Source: Eleusine coracana subsp. coracana
Lineage: Eukaryota > Streptophyta > Magnoliopsida > Poales > Poaceae
Assembly (NCBI GenBank): GCA_032690845.1
Contig: CM064420.1
Location: 58,578,707 to 58,642,706, forward strand
Length of the DNA: 64,000 bases
Direction of reading: 5' to 3'
The first letter of the stretch is position 1, and every line of letters starts with the position of its first letter. Made by a program: the position numbers and the translations under genes. A model generated the notes under the pieces. It had not been told where the DNA came from. It worked only from the letters and a program-made list of their open reading frames with translations, and did no database searches. This document shows, in pieces, positions 46,601 through 57,583 of this stretch.

Positions 46601-49342
46601 TTTCAGCTAATTATTCACCTTCACCAAAGAAATATATAGAATGCAGGAGAAAATGCCATGCTATTCTGCTGCAACACTGGTAAATAAACAGCCTACATAC
46701 AGCTTATAGGTGTATCATTTCAGTGAGGAAACACACCTGCACCAATTTTCTCTCTCAAAACAAGTTCGCTCCATGGTATAATCAAGTCTTCTATGTCAAG
46801 AGACATATCACTAAAGGGGTTGCTTTGTCCAGACTGAGCATCCTCAGAGAAACTGAAAATATTATTAGCTTATCAGTTTTGCATTATAAAAAAAAATACC
46901 TTATTTATTAGGTAGCAACCTTAGTTATGTACCTCCTTTGCATTATAGAATGTCCTTCTTGACTGTTGGGTTGAGCACCAGCCTTAGGGTGAGGAAAGGC
47001 AGCTTGACAATCACTGTTTGCTGCATGTGATGAGTTTGGACCAAGATTTGACCCCATAGTCTCATCTAAGTCGATAACTGTTCCTGAAAACATGCCATAT
47101 GTTATTTCCAAGAGATAATCATTTCTATTTGGTCAGCATGCTGAATTTTCAATTTGAACAGACACACAAACCAGCTGCTGGATCATTGAACATGAGATTA
47201 AGTGATTGGCAATCAACAAAATATTGCTTAGCCAATGATTTGAAGTTGTCAGCAATATCAACTGAGTAGTGTTTTGGTGGGCGCAATGGTGAAGAAATCG
47301 AGATGGATGATAGTCCATTCAAGAGGGAGTCAGGTTCAGATAAGAATCCCGGGTTCCCTATCAAATCGATTTGATATTCCCTGGGATCAGAAACAAAGTC
47401 AAGAACTGATTAAGTACCACGTCACATATGCAAAATAAAGTCAGCATTAAAAAGCTAAGTTCATCTAAAACAAGTTAACATTATAATGTCTCCAAATGTT
47501 TATTTCCTAGAATGCCCACTATAAGAGACTGTTCGCAAATAGAATGATGATATAGTGAAACCTTTTATTCAAATAAAAAAAATCATGATATCATTAGAAC
47601 TGTCTCTTTGAGAAAACTCAGTTATGCATGTCTATCATGGTAAAATTTTCTGGATACTCTTGAAGAGAAGTCTAGCAGTTATATAATTACACTGTGACCT
47701 AAAGAAGAAGATTAGCAGTGTAGGTTTCACTTAATTGACCTCATTATCTTCATCTTTATAATGATCCAAATTGTAGAAAGTGCAGTTTATTTTGTCATAA
47801 TAGCAAACCTGTCATGACCAAAGCGCACCAAGCAAGAAGCAGCGGCACCTGCTGCACAGTACTTGCATCCTTTGACAACACGACAAGGGAGATTGATGGA
47901 GTCGGCTAGGGTCTTTTGTTTTTTCCCCCAAAGATAAGAAATACGAACATCAAAAGAAACAGGTTAAATAAGAATAATGACATGACATGAACCAAAAAAG
48001 TGATATAAAGTAGAATGGCTTATTTATGCTTATGGAAGAACCAATGCAATTGAATAACTTTACAAATATTTGCTGAGATAATGAGAATGTTATACGACAG
48101 CTGCTTAAAATTAAAAGGCAATGAAGTAACTGTAACTCTTAGAACTTATATATGTTCAGCAGATGAGCAGACAATGTACAAGCAAGATCAGATCACCTTG
48201 AACAGCAAGGCTCGATGCCAGCAACAGCCAACTGATAACTTTCCAATGGGAAGCACAACAGAACCAGAGCTAATCTTCAAGAACCCAACAGAATCTCTCC
48301 ACCGGGGACCTAACTCATGTTCTTCCGTAGATGCTACTGATCCCCTTCATCAAAGGTGTACAACTTAAGACAAGGGGGGGCAATACACTGAAAGTAAGAC
48401 ATGGCAACTGCATTGTTTACTGACCCCATCTTCGCGGATACAATGCCAGCCAGTCGTGTGGCGATCTCCTTGAAGTCAGCACGGGTGCGAGAAACGTCAA
48501 TGACCATGCCTATCAGCTGCCTCAAGTCATAGTCAGCCACCTTATCTACAATGACCACCTCGATGGCAGATTCGGCAGGATCCACAGCCTTGAGAGATTC
48601 AATGGAGGGCACACGGCCGCCGTCGTGCACGTCATTGCAGAGCGTCCATATGAAAGGGTCCATCCCCTGGATGTGGTAAAATCCGTCGGGGACCTTGTCG
48701 GAGTAGGACAAGCTGCCATTGACCTGCGCACGACACGGTGGGTCACTCGGATCACTTGACATTTTCAGCAGTGATGGTTGCTAAAAAAATGACAGAATGA
48801 CACTGACAGAGAGATGTGCAGACCCAGAATCGGTGAGAGAGTGACTGCGGCGACGCGATTTGCTGGAAGCGGTCGGTGGAGGATGACTCGAGGAAGTTGG
48901 GGTCCGCGGCAGAGGACGCCTCGGAGCAGAGGCGGAGCGCGAGGGCGAGCTGGAGGTGGTAGGCCTCCTCCGCCTGCTGCGCCCAGCTCTTGCTGGTGTT
49001 GCTGCCGGCAGGCCGGTCCGCGTCCCTGTACTCGCCGTTGGCGAGGGTGGAGACGGTGGACGACCCCTCCATCTCGTCGCCGCCGACGCTGCTCCCGCTG
49101 GACTGCCGCTGCAGCCGCGTCATCCAGTCCGCCACGCCGAGCTGGGGGCTGTTCCTCTGCGGCGGCTGGTGGTGGAACGAGGCGGGCCCGCCGTCGTCGT
49201 CGGACGCGGGGGCGGGAGGGTAGTGCGGCGAGCACCCGTCGTTGCTGACGCTGGTGGGCGGGGAGGTGGCGAGGAGGGTGTACGGGGCCCCTCCTCGCCT
49301 CGCTGTTCCCCCCGCCGTCCACTTGGCCGCGGCGTCCCTCAT
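43644..49342 (-). CDS. CTR1: CTR1-type Raf-like protein kinase, ethylene signalling repressor
   Basis: Sixteen exons on the minus strand: 49342-48824, 48723-48425, 48344-48197, 47912-47809, 47380-47172, 47083-46933, 46852-46737, 46329-46289, 46072-46004, 45756-45656, 45569-45485, 44776-44678, 44378-44310, 44223-44092, 43924-43830, 43740-43644. They join in phase to 777 residues. An N-terminal part with YHLQLALALRLCSEAS and a CTR1/EDR1 domain (about 174-400, LSYSDKVPDGFY, VLPIGKLSVG, CLVRFGHDREY) precede the kinase: GAGSFG (~513-518), VAVK (K534), HRDLKSPN (D632), DFG (D650) and WMAPEV. All catalytic residues are present. In Arabidopsis CTR1 binds ethylene receptors at the ER and phosphorylates EIN2 to keep the pathway off. 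The ATG at 49342 is the first in frame; the frame is open further up only with a non-ATG start. Rice has more than one CTR1 homologue. Confidence 0.94.
45007..45222. mobile_element. MITE with Stowaway-like ends in CTR1 intron 11
   Basis: TA duplications (45005-45006, 45223-45224) flank ends reading TTCCCTCCGTCCCGAATAAC and the complement of GGGATGGAGGGAG. The inside holds a GAGATA microsatellite (about 45089-45119). A diverged relative lies at 50673-50830. Confidence 0.85.
46331..46622. repeat. Tandem duplication of ~145 bp in CTR1 intron 7
   Basis: Both copies share ATTTATATTTGAAAAGATGA and TTTTTCAGCTAATTATTCAC. The first spans about 46331-46475 and the second about 46481-46622. The duplication starts right at the acceptor of exon 8 and carries an acceptor-like CCAG into the second copy. 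Confidence 0.85.
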
Positions 49343-52300
49343 CGTCGTCCCGCGGCCCCGGCCCCCGCGCGCAGTGCAGGTGGAGGAGGTGGAGGAGGAG
49401 GTCGCGGCGCTGGGCGGCGGCAACTCCTCCGCATCAAATCGATCGATCTAGCGCGCCCGATCCCGTGCCGTGTAGGCGCCTCTTTTCGCTCGACCCGAGT
49501 TCGCATGTGACTATGTGAGGGGCGGCGCTGACTGGTCGTTGGACTCGACGACAGGTGGTGAACTGGGAAGCCGGGCCCCGCTCGAGGAGCTCACGCATGG
49601 CACGCACCGCAGGCGCGCGTGGCGTGGGGATTCTCGGAGCATGTCGAAACGGCGCAGGTGGACACGGGAGACACGCACGCGCGCGTGCCCATCAGATGCA
49701 TGCACCGCTCCCGGTAAATCTCCGGCGAGTCCACTACCTCCACTTGCGCACTGGTCCCGCGGGCGATCCGTGTTCTTGCCTCCGAAATCCGACATGGACG
49801 GTGGACTCAATCTGATTGCGTGATCCTCTTTCTTTCTCCATTTGGTTCTGCAAGTTGCTCTATCATTATTTTTTGTACTAATTGATCACCTACACTGTTT
49901 CACAATTTTTCGCATTTTCAGAAAGAAAAAAAAAAGTCATATGCAGCACAGCGACTGTTTTTTAGCCAGTCTGGTCTGGGCCGTAAAGCAACAAACAACA
50001 CCTTGCCTGTACAAAATCCAGTCCAGATAGTCTGAAAAGTCCTATGAGCCAGGCCCAAGCGCATGTTTCCTTCAAAAAGAACGGCAAAATGAATGTTTCC
50101 TCGTTCTCCATTTCTTTTGTACCAAAGTCGAGTGCCCAAGATAGCCAGCCTTTGAGCTCACACTTGTTAATGCTACTGAATAAGCACGAGGACAATTGAA
50201 AGGCAGCATTATTTGTGGAGTTTTCCACTGCCGTCCTTGCTTTGCAAGTCTTCACCAGGAATTAAGAGAGGAGGAAAAACATCTTTGCCAGTCTAACATG
50301 TCGTGCGCCTTACGTATGTTTAGTACTTTTCACTCCCCAACCCCCTCCATAACGAACCATGGAAGCGAATGAACAGGATCGATCGGTGTAAAGCAAGTCA
50401 AAAGGGCGCCGCCCCACACGTGACTAACATTTCGTACCGTTGACATTGAGCATATAGCTTAGATCTTTAATTTACGGCCCCAAAAATCGAGAGCACACGC
50501 ACATAAAAAATGTCAACGCTGCAGGGTTAAATTGCTACATTAATACTATCTCCGTCTCAATAATTTATTTCTAGAAAACTAAACTTTGACTAACTTTTTG
50601 AAAAAAAAACAACTTTTATAAAATCGAACAAGTAAATTATAGAAATATGATCCATAATGATTATATGTATTAGTCCCTCGTTCTAAAATAGTTGAGTTTT
50701 AGCTCCGGGTATAAGAATTAAGAAAAAAGTATAAAAGGTAAATGTACAGAAAATAAAGATAGAGATAGAGATAAGAATATATTAGAAAGAGAAAAAGTTA
50801 TATAATAAGTTAGAATAATAAGTATTTTAAAAACAAATAAAATTAATTAAAATATCAAATATTTTAGGAATAGTTTGACTTTGACTGACTCCGCCTCCTC
50901 TGACATCCAGATTTTTACTTGCACTCAGACCTACTGGAACTAAAAAATGCAGCTTTGTCGGTTCTACATTCAGAACAGTCGTGAAACATAGAATCACCCT
51001 TTGGCCTTTTGCTACAAGCCTAAAATATGGAACGGTACCCGCTATAGTGTGTGCGTCAGAACTGGAGCAGGCCGAATCCAAAACAAACAGAGGGCTAATT
51101 TGCTGTCACAAGTACTAATACTCATTTTATAAGCTTGATCGAAAATAGGACAATTTAGTTTTAATTAGTTAACTCTAAAAATAAACTTATTTTAAGATGG
51201 CTAGAAATACATCATACGAGTAAAACCTTGCAAGAGCTACTCGTAGTGGCTTTGACCAACGACCCTGCTCCCTGCGCAGAGCGTTCGAGGCTCGACGACC
51301 ATGCATAAGGAATGGGCATGCTTGCCTCACTCGTCAACTGCAGCTGAACGAACAGTGCGTTAGACGGTTGGCCGCCCAACCGCTTCAGCTGGAGCCTCCA
51401 ACTGTTGCCGGTTTATGACACAAGCTGCGCAGAAGTTGGCCAATGCAAACCATTCTAGAAACATGTCAGTTGACAAACACGGGCCTGCGCGGCGAGTTCG
51501 CATCTTTGAGACTTTGACCCAACAATACGGTGTGGTATGCAATGGCCAATGGATATCGTAGCATGGGAGTCTCCTTGTATTGCACGTGTTGCTGATACAA
51601 GGGACAGAGTAGCATGCGCGTTGACTTGGGAAAGACTATCAAATCAATATGATGCAACCCATGACGAAACGTGACAAGATCATTATGTAAATATAATCTC
51701 AATATGATGATAAACAAGCTGAACTAAAGAGCGCTTGAGTATTCTTTTCTCAACCTCAGCACTTGATTTTTTTTTCCAATGTACGACAACAGTAATCTTT
51801 CTTCAAACTTCTGATGATGATCATATGCCCCTCTTCTCATCACGCCCGACTTCTACCCTAACGTGCTGCTGCTGCCATCAGTGCCACCCTAGCTCAGTGT
51901 GTTAGTGCCTCACCGAAATTTCGCACCAGACACCACCAACACAGAGCTCCGAGAGAGCCTAACCTACCGAGCCCCTACCGTCGTACCCCCTCTCTTGCTG
52001 CCTCGACACCGCCTAACCGCCATCCCTCACAACCTCGGCCATTGGCATTCCTGATGCTTCACCGCCCGCCCATGACCCGTCGTTAGAGTCAGAAACGAGA
52101 ATCGATCTTGCTGGATTTGGTAGAGAAATGTGAGGAAATATGAAGAACAAAATTATGAGTGTTGGAAGGCTGTTCTAGCATCCGAGTTTCTTTTAGGATT
52201 TCTTGAATTATATTAGTACCTTATTATTCATAAAAAAAGGAAAATGGGAAGAAGTCATACGGTTTCTACGAGCATAATAAACCGGGAAAGGTTGGACGGG

Positions 52301-53353
52301 GCATGATTTTTGACACACACTGACAGCTAAAACTCGCACCATCCAAAAGCATATCGACACTAAAAACTAGGTACTACAATACAACCCTAGTCAAATCAAG
52401 GAGCCTTGTTCAAATTTGCTACTTCTACTCCATGTAACATGCCGAGTAGTCAACGAAACAACACATTTTTGCACGGTTGGTATGAACGCGACGGCGAGTA
52501 TAATTGTCCGATTCAGCCTGCGTGATTACAATAATAATAATGTAATTGAAGATAGGGCAGGTGGGCAGACTTTCATCTGTCGGCAGGTGAATGTAATTTT
52601 CCGAGTATAGAAATTTCGGTTTGTCTGAAGCATCCTTATTGGCATGTTCTCCAATCGAAATAAAATGGCACGGTGCCATGCAACATCCAACTGGTTAGTT
52701 GAGCAACCATGTTAATGTTGACCTTGCAGATCGTTTGACTTCGCACGTCTCAGTTCACTGCTGCAACGAAACTGAAAAGGTTAAGGGAAGGGATATGAGC
52801 AAAAATGGTAGGAGTAGGCACGCCACTCCAATATCTGATGCTCAGATGGATAGGAAGAGTATTGAACCGATCACTCCTCGGGCGCCGTACTTTTCATCTT
52901 CAAAAACCGATGGAAGTCACCCTTTCCAACTGCAAGTGGGCAAGTTCAATATAAAATTCATAGCTGCTGATCGTAATCTCATGGAGGAGGAAGCAGCCAG
53001 CAGGCTCGCAATAATCTAACCCGTGCGTTCCCGGGCTCAATGCTCGTTGACCAAACTCCCAATCCGCTCCATGTCGGAACCGTCTCTGCTTTGTTTGGCT
53101 ACCACTTCACTCGCCGAGCCCACGAGCGTGCTGGTGCTGGGAATCACTCCCACTCGCAGCAAAGCTAGCTCCCACCCGACGATCGCATTGGACAAATAAA
53201 ATATTCGCGGCTTTTGGCTGCTCCTGCTCGGTACTGATCTTCGTCCAGTATTTTGCTACCGACTTAAGCTGGGCTGCCCTTCATCTCAAGAATCCACGCA
53301 GGGTTCGTTCAAGTTCAACCAAGCTTGGGAGCACTGATCATCCAGATCAACCA
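49343..53353. other. Divergent intergenic region between CTR1 and the PAN gene
   Basis: 49343-49830 is GC-rich CTR1 leader and promoter. The rest is mostly AT-rich with MITE-like pieces (50540-50640 and 50673-50830). A C-rich patch at 51840-52090 has no credible coding frame. An ACAAATAAAATA stretch near 53192 could be the TATA region of the PAN gene. No gene or RNA gene seen. Confidence 0.45.
50673..50830. mobile_element. Diverged MITE related to the one in CTR1 intron 11
   Basis: Begins TCCCTCGTTCTAAAATAG after GTATTAG and shares with 45007-45222, in the same order, GGGTATAAGAATTAAG, GATAGAGATAGAGAT and TTAGAAAGAGA-like segments. The right end has decayed and I could not place it exactly. 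Confidence 0.55.
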
Positions 53354-54898
53354 ATGGAAGCAGCGCCGGGAAGGAGTCGTCTTGCTCTAGCGCTATGCGT
53401 GGCCGCGGCGGCGCTGATGGCATCTTCGGTCGCAGAGGCCGGAGATGGAGGAGCAGTGGCGCAGGAGCTACGGCGAGGCTTCTCCGCTGCCCACGACCCG
53501 TCCTACTCGCAGTTCCAGCCGGTGCTCGGCGACCCGACCGGCGCATTCGCGTTCGGCTTCCTCCGCGTCGACAACACGTCGCTGGACCTCGCCGTCCTCC
53601 ACCTTCCGTCATCGTTCCCCCTCTGGCGCGCCATCCCCGACCGCCCAGTTTCCTGGTCCACCGCCGCCACGCTCTCCTTTGACGACGCCGGCGGCCTCGT
53701 GCTCACCGACCGCGCGGCGAACAACAAGGTGCTCTGGTCCACCTCCGGCGGCGACCGCGCGGTCCTGCTCAACACATCGAACCTCCAAATCCAGAGCAGC
53801 AGCAGTAAAGGCGGGAGCGTCGCGTGGCAGAGCTTCGACCACCCGTCGGAGACCATCGTGCAGGGCCAGAACTTCACCTCCGACGCGTCGCTGCACTCCT
53901 CCGACCGGCGCTTCTCCATGCGGATCGCCAACCCCAAGTACTTCGCGCTCTACATCGAGCCGCCGCCGTCCGCGTCCCGCGGCGCCGCGGCGGCGGCCAT
54001 GTACTGGCGGCACACGGCGATGGAGGCCAAGGCCCAGATCGTGGACGGCGGCGGGCCGACGTACGCGCGCGTGGAGCCCGACGGGTTCCTGGCCATGTAC
54101 CAGCGCGAGGGCCCGCCCACGGACGTGCTCTCCTTCGACACCTTCAACCGCGGCGTGCGCGCGTTCCGCCGCATGACGCTCGAGACCGACGGCAACCTGC
54201 GGGCCTACTACTGGGCCGAAGCCCGGTGGGTCCTCGACTACACGGCCATCACCGAGCCGTGCGAGCTGCCCACCACCTGCGGGACCTACGGCGTCTGCTT
54301 CCAGCCCAACGCGCGCTGCGAGTGCCTGGCCAACGCGACCGACGGGTCGGGGGCCTGCGCCGCCGCGGTCGTGGGGAACAGCGGGCTGTGCGGCGGCGAG
54401 GTCGGCGGGGAGGTGGGCGGGCTGTACCGGGCCGTGCGGAGAAGGGGCGTGGAGCCCGCAAACAAGGAGCTGATCGGGTTCGAGCACGCGGCGTCGGCGG
54501 CGGATTGCGAGGCGCGGTGCGACCGAAACTGCACGTGCTGGGGCGCCGTGTACAGCAACGGCACGGGGTACTGCTACCTCATGGACTACCCGGCGCAGGT
54601 GCTGGTGGCCAGCGACGACAGGAAGCTGGGATACTTCAAGATCAGGACCACGGATGACGTGGATGGCCGCGGCGGCGGCAAAGGCAGGGCGGCAAAGGCG
54701 GCGCTGCTCGTCGTCGGCGTCGCGGCGGTGGTCGCCGCGGCGGCGTTCGGCGCGTACAGGGTGTGGGAGAGGAGGAGGCGGGGCGCCGCGGACGCGAGGA
54801 GGGAGATGGGTGTCGTCGATGACGGGCTCTCACCGGGGCCGTACAAGAACTTGGGGTCATTCAGCTCTGTTGAGCTCACCAATTCTTTCAGGAGGTAA
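53354..54898 (+). CDS. B-lectin/PAN domain membrane protein (At5g03700-like)
   Basis: A single exon encodes 514 residues. A signal peptide (about 1-29, ALALCVAAAALMASSVAEAG) leads to a bulb-type mannose-lectin region (about 50-200) and a linker with an EGF-like cysteine cluster (CELPTTCGTYGVC, then CECLA). A PAN/Apple domain follows (about 357-435, CEARCDRNCTCWGAVY). One transmembrane helix (about 449-468, ALLVVGVAAVVAAAAFGAY) and a ~45-residue basic cytoplasmic tail end it. This is the architecture of S-domain receptor kinases without the kinase. It matches the PAN domain protein At5g03700, likely a surface carbohydrate-binding protein of unknown role. There is no intron. The tail ends SFRR followed by TAA, but the same frame stays open and coding-like for 40 more codons. 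Confidence 0.9.
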   Translation: MEAAPGRSRLALALCVAAAALMASSVAEAGDGGAVAQELRRGFSAAHDPSYSQFQPVLGDPTGAFAFGFLRVDNTSLDLAVLHLPSSFPLWRAIPDRPVSWSTAATLSFDDAGGLVLTDRAANNKVLWSTSGGDRAVLLNTSNLQIQSSSSKGGSVAWQSFDHPSETIVQGQNFTSDASLHSSDRRFSMRIANPKYFALYIEPPPSASRGAAAAAMYWRHTAMEAKAQIVDGGGPTYARVEPDGFLAMYQREGPPTDVLSFDTFNRGVRAFRRMTLETDGNLRAYYWAEARWVLDYTAITEPCELPTTCGTYGVCFQPNARCECLANATDGSGACAAAVVGNSGLCGGEVGGEVGGLYRAVRRRGVEPANKELIGFEHAASAADCEARCDRNCTCWGAVYSNGTGYCYLMDYPAQVLVASDDRKLGYFKIRTTDDVDGRGGGKGRAAKAALLVVGVAAVVAAAAFGAYRVWERRRRGAADARREMGVVDDGLSPGPYKNLGSFSSVELTNSFRR

Positions 54899-55021
54899 TC
54901 GAAACAGGACAGCGACGACAAAGAGGTGGAGTACTACTCCAATTGGTCGGTGAAGCCGCACCGATCGGAGCAGGCGGCGGCGCTCAACCAGGCGAGGGCG
55001 GCGGCTGATCGGAGAAGATGA
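54899..55021 (+). other. In-frame open extension after the PAN gene stop
   Basis: Directly after TAA (54896-54898) the same frame continues for 40 sense codons (SKQDSDDKEVEYYSNWSVKP and an Ala/Arg-rich end) before TGA at 55019-55021. The third positions are strongly G/C, as in the gene itself. This may be a former C-terminus lost by a stop gain, or chance in GC-rich DNA. Confidence 0.5.
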
Positions 55022-56072
55022 TGATGGCCAAACACAAGCACCGTCCGACCTTAGCCGAGTCGATTTCGGCGTGTGAAGCTATGAGCTGATTTTGCAGAAG
55101 GGGAAGAGGATTCTTCAGTTTTGGGGCATATTTTTTGCTAGGTTTTGGCCCAATCAATTTAACAGGCCCATGTAAAGCCAATCACTCAATTGGCACGCTC
55201 CATGCGCAATCTACTGTTCTTTGTTTGAAAGTTTCGGCACAATTTATGACCTGGTAAAGTAATAATTAGAAAAAGAAAATGAACTTCGGCATAATTTATC
55301 CTCTTCAAGAAGCGAAAAATTCCCTCCCCAACCGAACAGCTCTGTCCAAACTGAAGGACCAAAATTTTATTTAAACATCACAACTTGGTAAGGAATTATA
55401 TCACAGAAGGACCAAATTTTCATTTTCAAGAATTGGCAGGGGCCGCGCGAACGCGTACCCCCTCTACCACAAATTATGACGTCCACTCTTCTACTTTGAG
55501 AAGATGGTAAGCCAGCGCACCCACAAAGTGCAATGTGGGCCACTGGCCTAGGCCATGGCCCTTCATGATCGGCCATCGACCCCGTCCAGGTAAGTATGGA
55601 GAACGGTGGCCCCTGGCCTTCGTTTTATATCCAGCGCTCCCATCCCGCAGTCCTCTAGCCGCCGAGGTGGTACTAAACGAAAGCGGACTTTGCCTGCCTG
55701 CCGAGTGCCGATGTACTCGACTCGAAACCGGAAGCCTTTCGTGGGCTGAAATATTATTGGTGGGCTTTTGTCGCGTGGGCTGTTCCAGGTCGAGAGTCCA
55801 TGTCAGGTCCACACGCGGCGAGCATAGTAGTACGGCGTGATTCATTTGGTCGTTGTACGGCTACAATATTTTCTCGCAAAAGGAAAAGAAAGAAAGAATA
55901 CAGGTGAGGATCGGCTGGTCCACTCGCTCGGACCAAGCCCTGTTAAATCAAACAAAAATCAATTACAATTTGATTCCAACTCTAATCACAGCCATTCTGA
56001 AATCGACAGCGTACAAATTCACAAAAAAGGACAGAAAAAAAAAAGAAACTGATAGTGTACAAGCAGCACTAG
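55022..56072. other. Convergent intergenic region between the PAN gene and the ATL gene
   Basis: Contains the two 3' UTRs. Short open frames between 55370 and 55940 on both strands have no recognisable domain. No gene or RNA gene seen. Confidence 0.45.
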
Positions 56073-57583
56073 CTAGCAATGCTCCGACGCGCTCTGCCTC
56101 GCCGTCTCGCCGCAGCCAGAACGGTCGACGACACCGGCGCTGTGTTGTTGGTCATCGGAAGAGCCCGCCGGCTCTTCGATCACTATCTCCAGCCGGCCAT
56201 CCGTCTCCGTCTGTTCCGCGGCGGCCGGCGGAGGAGGCGACGCAGCGGTGACGCCGGACGACGACGCGGGGACCTGCTGGGAGCGTGGGTCCGGCGGGGC
56301 CCTCTCGGCGGCGGCGGTGTGGTTCTTCTTGGTGGCGCGGAGGGAGGCGCGGCAGACGGGGCAGGTGGGGTGGTGCTGGAGCCAGGCGTCGATGCAGGCG
56401 GCGTGGAAGGCGTGGCCGCAGGCCGGGAGCACGCGCACCACGTCCTTCGCTGCGTACTCCTCCAGGCACACCGTGCACCTGCATGCGCCCAACAACACAC
56501 GCCGTACGCCCTGTGTCAGACAAAAAGAAAGATTTCTGTGCAGGACTGGTGGTCATGTACTATTGTTCTGCACACGTGTTAAGACATCCAGTCCATCCCT
56601 TTATTATCCAAAGAAATTAAAAAGAGACATGGCAGTGGTTCATATGTTTTCCTCCAATTGGACTCTGTAATTGGCATCAGTGCCTATGTCAACAACCGCA
56701 GTGTGCCTAGTCACAAAGGCAGAAATAAGTAGTATGGCTTTTAAGCTGTGGGATAAGCCCCTTATAAAGCAGAGTGGTACTGGTACTACTATTCTTTTCT
56801 CCACTTTTTTTTCCTCAAGTTTTTTTTTTCCTCCTCCACTTAAGGTAAGCCACAACATTGGAGAAGGGTCTAGTGGTCTATACGAATTATCTATTGACAT
56901 GGTGCGCAAAGGATTGGTTAGCTCAAGTTGAGGCTGCCAGGTGTAACCAAAAAAAAAAAAAAATTGCAGGTTTGGTTCGTCCACGAACCGTCAAGTGGTT
57001 GTTGTTGTTGTTAAGACTCGAGAGCTGCGACTTGCAAGGAAGAACGAGCATGTGCAGTTGAGAATGATGTACGCAACAGAATTCAAGTACCAGATGATGC
57101 AGCAGTATCATCGAGAACAAGTAAAGTGCAAGCAGACAGAGGAAGGAGAAGAGTGATGAAGAGGAAGATGGTATCTTAACTGTGACTCCTCCTGCCCGGG
57201 CGACCGTGGCGTGCCGTCGCTGAGCTTGACCGTCGGGAAACTCGTCACCACGGACGGCTCCAGCCCGCGGATCCCGCGCTCCACCTGCGGGCGTGCACAA
57301 GTCAGTCAGTCAGTGTGAGTCACAATTTCAACAACACGGCAGGAGGGGAGCATGAATTCGATCAGGATGGAGCGTGGAGAGGAGATGCCAGCCTGACGTT
57401 GTAGGTTTGCACGACGAAGGCGTCGCCGGCGTGCGCGGCGGCGTGGGCGGACCTGAGGTGGAGGCGCGCGCAGAGCAGCCTGATGAAGACGAAGAGCACG
57501 AAGAAGGCGCTGACCGAGAAGGCCATCACCGTCGTCACCATGTTCATACCCATGCCGCCCTTGGAATCGGCCGGCGGTGACAT
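56073..57583 (-). CDS. ATL-family RING-H2 E3 ubiquitin ligase
   Basis: Three exons on the minus strand, 57583-57398, 57284-57181 and 56478-56073, join in phase to 231 residues. One N-terminal transmembrane helix (about 16-38, TTVMAFSVSAFFVLFVFIRL) is followed by a basic stretch and the ATL signature GLEPSVVTSFP (about 70-80). A RING-H2 domain follows with C98, C101, C116, H118, H121, C124, C135 and C138 in the ATL spacing, including the tryptophan in IDAWLQ. The C-terminal third is low-complexity and Ser/Pro/Glu-rich. ATL proteins are membrane-anchored ubiquitin ligases, often stress-induced, and the substrate cannot be read from sequence. ATL genes are usually intronless, so two introns (one right before the RING) are unusual but occur in a minority. 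Confidence 0.9.

Noticed and set aside
49343..49423. Longer N-terminus for the CTR1-like kinase beginning at 49423
   Set aside because: That frame opens with TTG, not ATG. The first in-frame ATG is at 49342 and is followed by sequence resembling family N-termini.
53609..54487. Long open frames in other frames over the PAN gene (292 residues on minus, 277 on plus)
   Set aside because: They arise from the extreme G/C third-position bias of the real gene. Their sequences are Arg/Ala/Pro-rich without any domain, while the chosen frame has a signal peptide, lectin and PAN cysteines and a membrane helix.
56079..56582. Plus-strand open frames over the ATL RING exon
   Set aside because: The minus strand has the exact RING-H2 cysteine/histidine spacing and correct splice phases.
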